Position numbers and translations under genes: made by a program
The notes under the pieces: generated by a model
The model's database searches: none
Told to the model about the DNA's origin: nothing
Seen by the model: only the letters and a program-made list of their open reading frames with translations
NCBI GenBank assembly: GCA_963825645.1
Contig: CAWGTT010000006.1
Span: 1 to 64,000, forward strand
Direction: 5' to 3'
DNA length: 64,000 nucleotides
From: JADJPO01 sp963825645
GTDB lineage: Bacteria > Actinomycetota > Actinomycetes > Actinomycetales > Kineosporiaceae
In this document: positions 45,304 to 52,899 of the stretch, piece by piece
Layout: each line of letters opens with the position of its first letter
Position numbering within the stretch: position 1 is the first letter of the stretch

Positions 45304-45855
45304 ATGGGCGGCGCATTGCGCAAGACCATGGTCTACCTGGGGTTGGCCGAGGACGACGATCGGTACGACGCATACGACGTGGGCGAGGACTTTCCGGACG
45401 ACGAGTTCGACCGTGAGGAGGACCGAGGACGTGGGCGCAGCCATTCCGAGAACGTCGAGCCGCCGCACGACGTGGAGCTGGCCGAGGAGCGGCGCGATGA
45501 GCGCCGGGCAGCCGTGACCCCGATCAACCGCGGCCAGATGGCACGGCTCGTTCAGCCGGCGCCGGTTCGCTCCGACCTGCACCGCATCTCGACGATTCAT
45601 CCGCGGACCTACAACGAGGCTAAGACAATCGGCGAGGCCTTCCGCGCCGGTACGCCGGTGATCATGAATCTCTCTGACATGGACGACTCCGACGCCAAGC
45701 GGCTGGTCGACTTCGCGGCCGGTCTGGTCTTCGGCCTGCACGGTGCCATTGAGCGGGTGACCAGCAAGGTCTTCCTGTTGTCACCGGCCGACGTCGAGGT
45801 GGCGCCGGCGGAGAAGGTCAAGACGCCGGAGCGGACATTCTTCAACCAGAGCTGA
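45304..45855 (+). CDS. sepF: cell division protein SepF
   Basis: A 183-residue Z-ring membrane anchor. N-terminal amphipathic helix MGGALRKTMVYLGLAED, an acidic/Arg-rich spacer (about 20-70), and the SepF domain with RISTIHPRTYNEAKTIGEAFRAGTPVIMNLSDM and KRLVDFAAGLVFGLHGAIERVTSKVFLLSP. It binds FtsZ's C-terminal peptide and forms rings; in actinobacteria it replaces FtsA. ATG at 45304 has AAGGAG 5 nt upstream. Confidence 0.95.
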   Translation: MGGALRKTMVYLGLAEDDDRYDAYDVGEDFPDDEFDREEDRGRGRSHSENVEPPHDVELAEERRDERRAAVTPINRGQMARLVQPAPVRSDLHRISTIHPRTYNEAKTIGEAFRAGTPVIMNLSDMDDSDAKRLVDFAAGLVFGLHGAIERVTSKVFLLSPADVEVAPAEKVKTPERTFFNQS

Positions 45856-45949
45856 GCTGGCGAGCCCCCGATGCGGGCACAGTTCGCAGCCAGGGCCACT
45901 CGTGGCGCACTATGGATGAGCCAACGCCCCGCTGTCGAACGGATCTGAC

Positions 45950-46231
45950 GTGCAGCTGATCCTGAGCCTTCTCGGGTTCGTCGTTTTTCTCTTCCTCCTG
46001 GCCATGATCGGTCGGTTGATCTTCGACTGGATCCAGGCGTTCGCCCGAGACTGGAGGCCGGCCGGTCCGGTTCTGGTGGTGGCCGAGGGTGTCTACTCGG
46101 TCACTGACCCCCCACTCAGGGCGTTGCGTCGGGTGATTCCTCCCCTGCGTCTCGGCGCAGTGCAGATCGACTTGGCCTTCACCGTCCTGTTCGTCCTGGT
46201 CCTGGTTCTGTGGAGGTTGTTGCAGGCGTGA
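45950..46231 (+). CDS. yggT: YggT-family membrane protein
   Basis: A 93-residue protein with two membrane helices: an N-terminal LILSLLGFVVFLFLLAMIGRLIF, a polar loop with the family pattern VYSVTDPPLRALRRVIPPLRLGAVQIDLA, and a second helix to the C-terminus. YggT members sit between sepF and wag31 across actinobacteria; function in envelope or osmotic biology is not settled. The start is GTG, 94 nt after sepF. Confidence 0.9.
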   Translation: MQLILSLLGFVVFLFLLAMIGRLIFDWIQAFARDWRPAGPVLVVAEGVYSVTDPPLRALRRVIPPLRLGAVQIDLAFTVLFVLVLVLWRLLQA

Positions 46232-46378
46232 CGGGTGATGGACGAAAGGCCGCTGAACACCTACGGTTCGGTGGTGATCGAGCGCCTGACCGGGCAGTTC
46301 GTTCAGCACGGCAGGCATCCGATACGGTGACACGGCGAGTCCGCACCACCGACCGAGTCTCTCCCGCGAGGTGACCAC

Positions 46379-47173
46379 ATGGCTCTGACCCCCGAGGACG
46401 TTGTCAACAAGCGTTTCCAAGCCACTAAGTTCCGTGAGGGCTACGACCAGGACGAGGTCGATGACTTCCTGGACGAGGTGGTGAACGAGCTGCGCCGCCT
46501 CAATGAGGAGAACGAGGACATGCGCAACAAGCTCGGTGCCTGCGAGCGCCGGGTCGGTGAACTGTCCCGCGCATCGGCGGCGCGCGAGAGCGCGCCGGAG
46601 CCCGAGGCGCCTGCGACGGTGGCCGCAGCAGTGATGGCCCCACCTCCCGCTCCCGCGCCGGTGCCTCAGCCGGTGATGGCTCCCGAGCCCATGCGCCCCG
46701 TAGCGCAGCTCGAGGCGGCCGCGCAGGGGCAGGGTCCTGAGGCTGCAGCGGGAATGCTCGCCCTGGCCCAGAAGCTGCACGACGAGTACGTGCGCAATGG
46801 CGAGCAGCAGCGCGACCGGATCGTCAACGAGGCCCGCGAGCACGCGCAGCGACTGGTTCGCGAGGCCGAGGAGAAGCAGCGCCAGACCCTCGGCTCGCTG
46901 GAGCAGGAGCGTTCGCTGTTGGAGCGCAAGATCGACGAGCTCCGGGCCTTCGAGCGCGAGTACCGCAGCCGGCTCAAGTCCTACCTGGAGGGTCAGCTGC
47001 GCGAGCTGGAGTCCAAGGCGGCCGTGGTGCCCAACCGTGGCCCGCAAGCGTCGGTGGCCACGGGCGGTAACGGCGGCGGTGGGTACAGCGGCCCGTTGCC
47101 CAGCCGTGGCGCCTACGCCGCGGAGCAGACCCCGGAACCTGCTCAGAGCTTCCCCTTCGGCGATCGCGGCTGA
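46379..47173 (+). CDS. wag31: polar growth scaffold DivIVA/Wag31
   Basis: A 264-residue coiled-coil scaffold for polar growth and septum placement. The N-terminal DivIVA domain reads LTPEDVVNKRFQATKFREGYDQDEVDDFLDEVVNELRRL, the standard membrane-curvature-binding part. A Pro/Ala-rich linker (about 75-115) and a second coiled coil (HDEYVRNGEQQRDRIV... to ...RLKSYLEGQLREL) follow. The start ATG is at 46379 after CGAGGTG. It is the last dcw gene; a strong hairpin follows at 47240. Confidence 0.95.
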   Translation: MALTPEDVVNKRFQATKFREGYDQDEVDDFLDEVVNELRRLNEENEDMRNKLGACERRVGELSRASAARESAPEPEAPATVAAAVMAPPPAPAPVPQPVMAPEPMRPVAQLEAAAQGQGPEAAAGMLALAQKLHDEYVRNGEQQRDRIVNEAREHAQRLVREAEEKQRQTLGSLEQERSLLERKIDELRAFEREYRSRLKSYLEGQLRELESKAAVVPNRGPQASVATGGNGGGGYSGPLPSRGAYAAEQTPEPAQSFPFGDRG

Positions 47174-47239
47174 ACGACATCCTCGCGCTCGAATCCTGAG
47201 GACCGGCTGACGCGTCCGCACTTGCGGTTCCGGGTCCCT

Positions 47240-47279
47240 GACGACGAGTCACCTGTGCGGGAGCGGGTGGCTCGTCGTC
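47240..47279 (+). terminator. transcription terminator after wag31
   Basis: GACGACGAGTCACC (47240-47253) pairs with GGTGGCTCGTCGTC (47266-47279), fourteen pairs counting one G-T wobble, with a 12-nt loop, followed by GTTGTGGTGG. The strong stem 66 nt after wag31 and just before a new promoter fits the end of the dcw transcript. Confidence 0.8.
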
Positions 47280-47320
47280 GTTGTGGTGGATGATCAGGCT
47301 GTACTGCACGGTCCGCCGTG

Positions 47321-47349
47321 TTGAGCAGTGTCCCGGCGCGCCCTATTCT
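47321..47349 (+). promoter_or_regulatory. promoter of the TraR/DksA gene
   Basis: TTGAGC at 47321-47326, 17-nt spacer, TATTCT at 47344-47349, about 48 nt before the ATG at 47397. It lies just after the terminator hairpin, so the TraR/DksA gene is probably a separate transcript. Confidence 0.6.
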
Positions 47350-47396
47350 TCCGGGACCGTCGAGGTCCGCAGCGTTGCGGATCGAGGAGGAGTCCG

Positions 47397-48134
47397 ATGG
47401 CACAGCGCAGGGCACCGGCGAAGAAGGCTCCTGCCGCCGCGACGGTGCGGACCGCCGCGGTCTCGGCGGCGGCCACGAAGAAGACCGTGATCTCGAAGTC
47501 GGCAGCCGCCAAGACGGCGGCGAAGAAGGCAGTGGCGAAGAACACAGCTGCCAAGAAGACGACGGCCAAGAAGACGACGGCCAAGAAGACGACGGCCAAG
47601 AAGTCGACGGCCAAGAAGACGACGACCAAGAAGACGACGACCAAAGCCTCGCCGAAGAAGGCCGGAGCCAAGACCACCGCTCGACCTGCGCCGGCCAGGA
47701 CGTCGACGACTCGGGCCAGGACCAGGAGGGTGGCGCCCCCGGGGCAGCACGTCGTCGGCGCTGGGGAGAGCCCCTGGTCCGACGCCGAGCTGGCCGAGCT
47801 GCGTTCTGGACTGGAATCCGAGCTGGTTCGCCTCCGCGACGAGCTCGAGACCATTGAGGAGAGCATCGCCGACGTCCTGCGGGACAGCGGCGACGGTAGC
47901 GGTGACGACCAGGCAGATACCGGTACGAAGGCCTTCGAGCGGGAGCAGGAGATGACCCTGCTCGCCAACACCCGCCAAGGCCTCACCCAGACCCACCATG
48001 CGCTCGAGCGGCTGGACGGCGGGCGCTACGGGGTCTGCGAGTCGTGTGACAACCCGATCGGCAAGGCACGTCTACAGGCCTTCCCGCGCGCGACCCTGTG
48101 TGTGGCCTGCAAGCAGCAGCAGGAGCGCCGCTGA
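47397..48134 (+). CDS. TraR/DksA zinc-finger protein with histone-H1-like tail
   Basis: A 245-residue protein. Residues about 10-100 are a low-complexity tail with repeated AKKTT units (encoded by a 15-nt direct repeat), very lysine-rich like eukaryotic H1 and HupB tails. The C-terminal 110 residues are the DksA/TraR domain: two coiled-coil helices (SDAELAELRSGLESELVRLRDELETIEE and EMTLLANTRQGLTQTHHALERL) then a four-Cys zinc finger, CESC-x17-CVAC. Such proteins bind the RNA polymerase secondary channel; the tail would add DNA or nucleoid contact. GGAGGAG lies 4 nt before the ATG. Confidence 0.88.
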   Translation: MAQRRAPAKKAPAAATVRTAAVSAAATKKTVISKSAAAKTAAKKAVAKNTAAKKTTAKKTTAKKTTAKKSTAKKTTTKKTTTKASPKKAGAKTTARPAPARTSTTRARTRRVAPPGQHVVGAGESPWSDAELAELRSGLESELVRLRDELETIEESIADVLRDSGDGSGDDQADTGTKAFEREQEMTLLANTRQGLTQTHHALERLDGGRYGVCESCDNPIGKARLQAFPRATLCVACKQQQERR

Positions 48135-48136
48135 GG

Positions 48137-48892
48137 CTAGCTCGCTGCGCTGGCGGCGCTGCGGACCTGCTCGGCCATCGTCGTGATCAGCCGACTAGGG
48201 GCGATGCCGAGTTCAGCCTGCAACACCTTCCGGAAGCCGTCGTACTGGCGCAGAGCGGCTGCAGGGTTACCCTCGGCCAGAAAGACCTGCATCAGCCGTC
48301 GCTGGGCGCTCTCACGCAGTGAATCGGCCTGCACTGCGGCGGTCGCCGCCTCGACCGCCAGCGCGTGGTTACCCGTGTCGAGGAAGCGGCCGGCGAGGGC
48401 GTCGAGGGCGTGTAGCCGGAGCTGGAACAGGCGTTCAGCCTCGGCCAGGACCCAGTCGTCCGTCCACCCGGGCAACAGCGCGCCGGCCAGGCTGCCACCG
48501 GGCAGGAGCGCGAGCGCCTCGGAGCCGACCGGCTCGCCAGGCTCGAGGCGCATGACGCCCCGGGCCAGTACCAGGAACCGAGCGATATCCACCTCGACCC
48601 CGTCGGCGAGCCGCACGTCGTGGGCGTTCACGTCCAACAGCGAGGCGCAGCGTCGCTGAAGAAAGCTGATCGCGGTCCGGACGCTGGCTCGTGCCCGTTC
48701 CTCCAGCACATCCGGCCAGAGCAGTCCCGCGGCCACCGACCGGGGCAACGGGCCGCGCACCGCCAATAGGACCACCAGCCGCTGACCACGCCCGGTCACC
48801 TCGACGGCACCACTCCCTGTGGAGAGCTGGAAGCCGTCCAGAAGGGACAGGTGCCAGATGGTGCCGCTTCGTAGGCCGGGGCCGTGGCTCAT
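48137..48892 (-). CDS. small SARP/BTAD-family transcriptional regulator (left of peptide locus)
   Basis: A 251-residue regulator of the AfsR/SARP type without the large ATPase part. The N-terminus has the OmpR-like winged-helix region (LSLLDGFQLSTGSGAVEVTGRGQRLVVLLAVRGPLPRSVAAGLLWPD, then RASVRTAISFLQRR). The rest is the bacterial transcriptional activation domain (HALDALAGRFLDTGNHALAVEAATAAVQADSLRESAQRRLMQVFLAEGNPAAALRQYDGFRKVLQAELGI). It is divergent from the peptide genes across a 190-nt spacer, so it probably controls them. It ends 2 nt from the convergent TraR/DksA stop. A second BTAD protein lies at the other end of the locus (53126). Confidence 0.85.
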   Translation of the reverse strand: MSHGPGLRSGTIWHLSLLDGFQLSTGSGAVEVTGRGQRLVVLLAVRGPLPRSVAAGLLWPDVLEERARASVRTAISFLQRRCASLLDVNAHDVRLADGVEVDIARFLVLARGVMRLEPGEPVGSEALALLPGGSLAGALLPGWTDDWVLAEAERLFQLRLHALDALAGRFLDTGNHALAVEAATAAVQADSLRESAQRRLMQVFLAEGNPAAALRQYDGFRKVLQAELGIAPSRLITTMAEQVRSAASAAS

Positions 48893-49082
48893 GAGGTCTA
48901 CCTTCGCAAGTGGTCTCTGTGGCGACAGTGACTGGTGGGACAGGTCTGACTCATGTTAGAGGTACGAAACGCCTCAGAAACAGATAAGCGTCACGCCACG
49001 GTCACGATGCAACGACGTCTCTCGGTGTCTCCTGTGGGGCGTCACGCATCTCGCGACTCTGAACAGGGGGGAGGTGAACACC
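48893..49082 (+). promoter_or_regulatory. divergent promoter region of the peptide locus
   Basis: 190 nt between the BTAD gene and the first peptide, with a lower-GC core around 48950-48985. GTCACG occurs at 48990 and 49001, exactly 11 nt apart on one strand, and again at 49041. SARP proteins bind short direct repeats spaced 11 nt, so these are candidate operators; the motif is short and chance cannot be excluded. No -10/-35 pair stands out. One open frame here (48953 onward) is a frame-shifted shadow of the peptide genes. Confidence 0.45.
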
Positions 49083-49274
49083 ATGTCCCAAGAGATCACC
49101 CGTGCGGAGATCGACCTCCAGGCCGTCGAGCTGCTGCCCGAGCGTGCCGCGCTCAGTGGGTGGGGCCCGAGCTGGGTCAACATCGGCGCGACGAACACCG
49201 CTCTGGCTCTCAACGCCGACACGTTCCACTCGTACGCGGCGGCCGCTGCCAACCAGCAGATCTTGGTCCGCTGA
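49083..49274 (+). CDS. small peptide 1 of the BTAD/M50/MinD locus (possible precursor)
   Basis: A 63-residue peptide with GGGGGGAGG 8 nt before its ATG. The N-terminal half is acidic (SQEITRAEIDLQ) and ends in VELLPERAALSG. The C-terminal half, WVNIGATNTALALNADTFHS then a poly-Ala stretch and NQQILVR, alternates Asn/Ala with aliphatic residues. It has no Cys and no classical signal peptide. The second peptide (49360) repeats the VELLPxRAAL block, the N-x-A-x-A-x-N-A pattern and a Q-x-I-x-V ending, so the two are paralogues. The shared block would be a leader and the tail a core if this is a processed peptide; that is inference from the protease encoded next door. Confidence 0.75.
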   Translation: MSQEITRAEIDLQAVELLPERAALSGWGPSWVNIGATNTALALNADTFHSYAAAAANQQILVR

Positions 49275-49359
49275 CCGATGGACGTCCGGTCCGGCTCGGT
49301 GGTCCGCAGGAACGAGCCGGGCCGGGCGCACCCATCCGATGCGGTGAAGGGAGGTGGAC

Positions 49360-49572
49360 ATGTCCCAGCTCAAAGAGGCGTCCGGGTTCTGCATTACCGC
49401 GATCGAGGTGGACGAGCAAGTGGTCGAGCTGCTCCCGCAGCGCGCCGCTCTCGGCGGCTTGGTCAACTTCGCGAACGTGAGCGCGGTGAACATCGCTATT
49501 GCGGTGAACGCCGCGACGATCGGGAGCACTGCAGGCGCTAGCGCAATGCAGGGAATCGGCGTCTCCCTCTGA
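49360..49572 (+). CDS. small peptide 2 of the BTAD/M50/MinD locus (possible precursor)
   Basis: A 70-residue paralogue of the preceding peptide. GGGAGG lies 5 nt before the ATG. The N-terminal part (SQLKEASGFCITAIEVDEQ) has the only Cys. VVELLPQRAALGG is the shared block, followed by VNFANVSAVNIAIAVNAAT and a Gly/Ala/Ser-rich end finishing QGIGVSL. The tail resembles Asn-punctuated beta-strand repeats of amyloid-like surface peptides, but it is short and no similarity to a known family is claimed. It lies 85 nt after peptide 1 and 151 nt before the M50/MinD gene. Confidence 0.75.
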   Translation: MSQLKEASGFCITAIEVDEQVVELLPQRAALGGLVNFANVSAVNIAIAVNAATIGSTAGASAMQGIGVSL

Positions 49573-49723
49573 CGTGTGGGTGGTGCGTCGAACCGTGACG
49601 CGGGTGGTCGCCGTCCGCCCGGCGCGCCCTGAAGGGCCCGCCGATCTCGTTCACGGCGGCGACCACCCGCCGATCACCCGCACGACCCCGTACTCGGGCA
49701 CCGCTGACGGAGAGGAGGTTGCC

Positions 49724-52201
49724 GTGACCCAGACCCCGGTCCATCCGCGCACCGAGCCGCGTACCGAGCCGCGCACCGAGCCCGGCGGGCCGGTCGGGGC
49801 TACCCCGACGCCCACGACCTCGAAGCTTCAGCGCTTCCCGGGTGTGCGTCTTCTGGGCCGCTACGAGGGCGGCGGCTACGTGGAGGACCGGTACTTGGTG
49901 ATGCGGCCGGACGGCCAGCCGGTCTTGCTCACTCACCTGCCCTACCTGGTGGTCCGGTACTCCGACGGCTGCAGCGACGCTCACCGGGTGGCGGAGCGCG
50001 TCAGCATCGTCTACGGCCGGACGCTGGACCCCGAGCTGCTCACGCGCCTGGTCGAGGAGCGACTGGTACCCGTCGGGCTGATGCTGGCCCCGCACGCCCC
50101 CGCGACGTCCGCCGCCGCAACCGTGCCGGCCGTTCCCCCAGAGGCGTCGCCGGCCGTTCCCCCAGGGGCGCCGCCGGCCGTTCCCCCAGGGGCGCCGAGG
50201 GCCGTCACCGGTGGAAGCACCGCCCCCCCGGCGCCGCCGAAGGCCGAGCCGCTACTGGCCGTGACCCTGACGCAGGCCTTCCTGCCGACCCGTCTGGTCC
50301 GGCGGCTCGCCGTCCGGCTCGCACCGGCGTTCCACCCATGGGTGGTGGCCGTCGTGGTCATCGCGTTCGTGCTGAGCGACGCCTGGTTGCTGCTGTCGGC
50401 CGGGACCGGTACGGGCTCCCTGGTCGGCCCGGCCGACCTGCTCGCGGTGATCGCCCTGGTCGGGCTGTCCACATTGATGCACGAACTGGGGCACGCAGCA
50501 GGCTGCCGCTACGGCGGCGGCCGCCCCGGACCGATCGGTGCCGGGATGTACCTATGGTTCCCGGTCTTCTGGACCGACGTGACCGATGCCTACCGCCTCG
50601 ACCGGGTGGGTCGGCTGCGCACCGACCTCGGCGGCGTCTACTTCAACGCCTGGTTCGTCGTCCTGGCGACGGCGCTGTACGCCGGCACCGGGTGGATGCC
50701 CCTTGCGGTGGCCGCTGCCTTGACGAACATCGTTGCGCTGCAACAGCTTCTGCCGGTGATCAGGCTTGACGGCTACTACATCTTGGGCGACCTGACCGGG
50801 GTGCCGAACCTGTTCGGGCTGCTCGGTCCAGCGCTGCTCAGCCTGATACCAGGCCGGAAGATGGACCCGCGGGTGATGGCGCTGCGGCCACGAGTCCGCC
50901 GGGTGGTGGCCGTGTGGGCACTGACGTCCACGCTCACTCTCGGAGCCGCCCTGGTCGCCCTCGTGGTCGGCGCCCCCGCCATGATCGGTAGCACCTGGTC
51001 GTCGATGCGGGTGGCCTGGGGCAGCGCCAGCAGCCGTGAGGACATCGCGGCCGCCGTCTTGGCCTGGGTCTACCTGATCGTCCTGGTACTGCCGTTCATC
51101 GGCTTCGCCGCTCTGCTCGTTCGTTCCGTGCGCCGGGCCCATCGACCCGCACGAAACCTGGTTCGGGAGGAACCCGTGACAACCGTCGAATCCACCGGCT
51201 CGGCCCGGCTAGCCTCCCAACCCGCTGCCACCGCGGGGCCGCGCGGCGTCCCGCAGCTGCCTCGGCTGGACGCCACGGCGTTCACCGAGGACGTGATGCT
51301 CAAGCAACGCCGCCGAGCGCCGCGCAAGGGCTGGCGGCGACACGTGTTCCTGGCCACCGGGGGGCTCGTTCACCCCGGCCCCAGCTCGGCCGAACGCCGT
51401 GAGGCCGAGCTCGTCGACCGGGTCCGGAGCCGGTTGACCAGCTCGCGGCGGGTCGTCGTGCTCAGCCGCAAAGGCGGGGCGGGCAAGACCACCACCACGC
51501 TGATGCTCGGGCACACGCTGGCCGTGCATCGCGGGGACCGGGTGGTCGCGCTCGACGCGAACCCGGACGCCGGGTCGCTGCCCTACCGCGTCGAGCGGGA
51601 GTCCTCGGCCACCGTGACCTCGCTGCTCGCCGACGCCGACCGGCTGACCAGCTACGCGCAGGTGCGGGCGCACACCTCGCAGGCGCCCAGCCGGCTGGAG
51701 ATCGTCGCCTCCGACGACGACCCGCGGATCACGCACGCACTGGGTCAGGCCGACTACTCCCAGGCCATCGGCCTGCTCGACCAGCACTACATGCTGCTGT
51801 TGATGGACACCGGAACCGGGATCCTGGACGACGCCATCCAGGGGCTGCTCCGCGAGGCCGACCAGGTGGTGGTCGTCATGCCACCGGCTCTGGACGGCGC
51901 CCGGGTCGCCGCGTCGACGCTCGACTGGCTCGAGGAGCACGGCTATACCTCACTGGTCCGCGGTGCGGCCGCTGTGATCAACGGAGTCCGCGAGGAGGCC
52001 GGTCTGGTCCAGCTCGAGCAGATCGAGGCCCACTTCCAGGCGCGGTGCGCGGGGGTGGTTCAGATCCCCTGGGACCGGACCCTGGAGGCGGGCGGACGTA
52101 CCGCCCTGGATGACCTGCGGCCGGCAACCCGGCGCGCGTACCTGGAGCTGGCCGCGTTGGTGGCCGACGGCTTCGACGACCAGTCGAGCAGGTCACGGTG
52201 A
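49724..52201 (+). CDS. fusion: PqqD-like domain, M50 zinc metalloprotease, ESX-type MinD/ParA ATPase
   Basis: An 825-residue membrane protein; the GTG at 49724 has GAGAGGAGG 5 nt upstream. After a TEPR-repeat N-terminus, residues about 35-120 (LQRFPGVRLLGRYEGG ... LDPELLTRLVEERLVPVGLM) look like the PqqD-like/RiPP-recognition-type domain found in peptide zinc metalloproteases. A Pro-rich linker with three repeats follows, then membrane helices with H253-E-L-G-H257 and a second motif RLDGYYILGDL (D349), typical of site-2-type M50 proteases. From about 495 comes a MinD/ParA domain of the kind found in ESX gene clusters, with deviant Walker A K583-GGAGKT, LDANPDAGSLP and LLMDTGTG. An in-frame GTG at 51176 (residue 485), with GGGAGG 5 nt upstream, could also yield the ATPase alone. 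Its stop overlaps the secreted-protein gene (GTGA). Confidence 0.85.
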   Translation: MTQTPVHPRTEPRTEPRTEPGGPVGATPTPTTSKLQRFPGVRLLGRYEGGGYVEDRYLVMRPDGQPVLLTHLPYLVVRYSDGCSDAHRVAERVSIVYGRTLDPELLTRLVEERLVPVGLMLAPHAPATSAAATVPAVPPEASPAVPPGAPPAVPPGAPRAVTGGSTAPPAPPKAEPLLAVTLTQAFLPTRLVRRLAVRLAPAFHPWVVAVVVIAFVLSDAWLLLSAGTGTGSLVGPADLLAVIALVGLSTLMHELGHAAGCRYGGGRPGPIGAGMYLWFPVFWTDVTDAYRLDRVGRLRTDLGGVYFNAWFVVLATALYAGTGWMPLAVAAALTNIVALQQLLPVIRLDGYYILGDLTGVPNLFGLLGPALLSLIPGRKMDPRVMALRPRVRRVVAVWALTSTLTLGAALVALVVGAPAMIGSTWSSMRVAWGSASSREDIAAAVLAWVYLIVLVLPFIGFAALLVRSVRRAHRPARNLVREEPVTTVESTGSARLASQPAATAGPRGVPQLPRLDATAFTEDVMLKQRRRAPRKGWRRHVFLATGGLVHPGPSSAERREAELVDRVRSRLTSSRRVVVLSRKGGAGKTTTTLMLGHTLAVHRGDRVVALDANPDAGSLPYRVERESSATVTSLLADADRLTSYAQVRAHTSQAPSRLEIVASDDDPRITHALGQADYSQAIGLLDQHYMLLLMDTGTGILDDAIQGLLREADQVVVVMPPALDGARVAASTLDWLEEHGYTSLVRGAAAVINGVREEAGLVQLEQIEAHFQARCAGVVQIPWDRTLEAGGRTALDDLRPATRRAYLELAALVADGFDDQSSRSR

Positions 52202-52899
52202 ACAGCCGCGCCGCGCGCCTGGTCACCGGCGCCCTCCTCGCCGTCCCGCTGGCTCTGGCCGTGATGCCGGCACAGGCTGCCGTGACCGCGCCCGCAGCCA
52301 TCTCGGCGCAGCCGGCGGCAAGTCTGCGGTCGGCACAGCTCGGCCCGCGCGAGCGGGTGGCTGCCTCCGCTCGGGCACGCGCCGCGCATACGGGCGAGTA
52401 CCGCGGCGCCCTGTCCTTCCGGATATGGCGCGGAGATGCGACACCGGTCGCCGCCTCCAACCTTGCGGTGGCCTCGGCCACCTGTCGCAACTGTCGCGCT
52501 GTCGCGGTGTCGGTCCAGATCGTCGTGGCTGGGCACATCTACGACCTCTACCGTGCGCCGACGGCGGGGGAGCCGGCGTCGGTGCTTGTCAGCAACCAGG
52601 CGTTCGCCAAGAACGCCTCGCACGCCAGCACCACCCTTCGCTCTGGGGTTCGTCGGCAGGCGGTCACCTGCGACTCGTGCTCGACCATCGCTCTGGCCTA
52701 CCAGTTCGTCCAGGTCAGCAGGCACCGCCTGGTGATCACGCCGGAGGCCCGGAGCCGGCTCGCCGTGATCGAACGCTCGATGCGCGCCGTGGCCAAGAGC
52801 CGGTTGTCCAACCGCACCGTCCAGGCGCGCCTCGACGCACTGGCCCTACAGATCGCTGACGTGCTGGAATCGGGGGTCGTGCTGGGACCGCACCCATGA
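52198..52899 (+). CDS. secreted protein with two CxxC repeats
   Basis: A 233-residue protein with a clear Sec signal peptide (MNSRAARL, hydrophobic core LLAVPLALAVMP, cleavage after AQA at 27). The mature part holds two internal repeats of the form C-x2-C-x2-(V/I)A-(V/L)-x-(V/Y)-Q-(I/F)-V, with Cys at 96/99 and 158/161. It ends in a helical region (RLAVIERSMRAVAKSRLSNRTVQARLDALALQIADVL). I do not recognise a named family. It could bind metal or form disulfides outside the cell. Its start overlaps the M50/MinD stop by 4 nt and its stop overlaps the next ATG by 4 nt, so it belongs to the same operon. Confidence 0.8.
   Translation: MNSRAARLVTGALLAVPLALAVMPAQAAVTAPAAISAQPAASLRSAQLGPRERVAASARARAAHTGEYRGALSFRIWRGDATPVAASNLAVASATCRNCRAVAVSVQIVVAGHIYDLYRAPTAGEPASVLVSNQAFAKNASHASTTLRSGVRRQAVTCDSCSTIALAYQFVQVSRHRLVITPEARSRLAVIERSMRAVAKSRLSNRTVQARLDALALQIADVLESGVVLGPHP

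Noticed and set aside
48953..49480. 175-residue + strand ORF spanning both peptides
   Set aside because: It is out of frame with both well-supported peptide genes and has no good ribosome site; composition matches a frame shadow.
49083..49572. lanthipeptide or thiopeptide precursors
   Set aside because: One Cys in total, no Ser/Thr/Cys-rich core, and no dehydratase, cyclase or YcaO gene nearby.
49724..52201. a full ESX/type VII secretion locus
   Set aside because: Only the MinD-type ATPase is ESX-like; no EccC, EccD, EccB or WxG100 protein is present. The small peptides lack a WxG motif.
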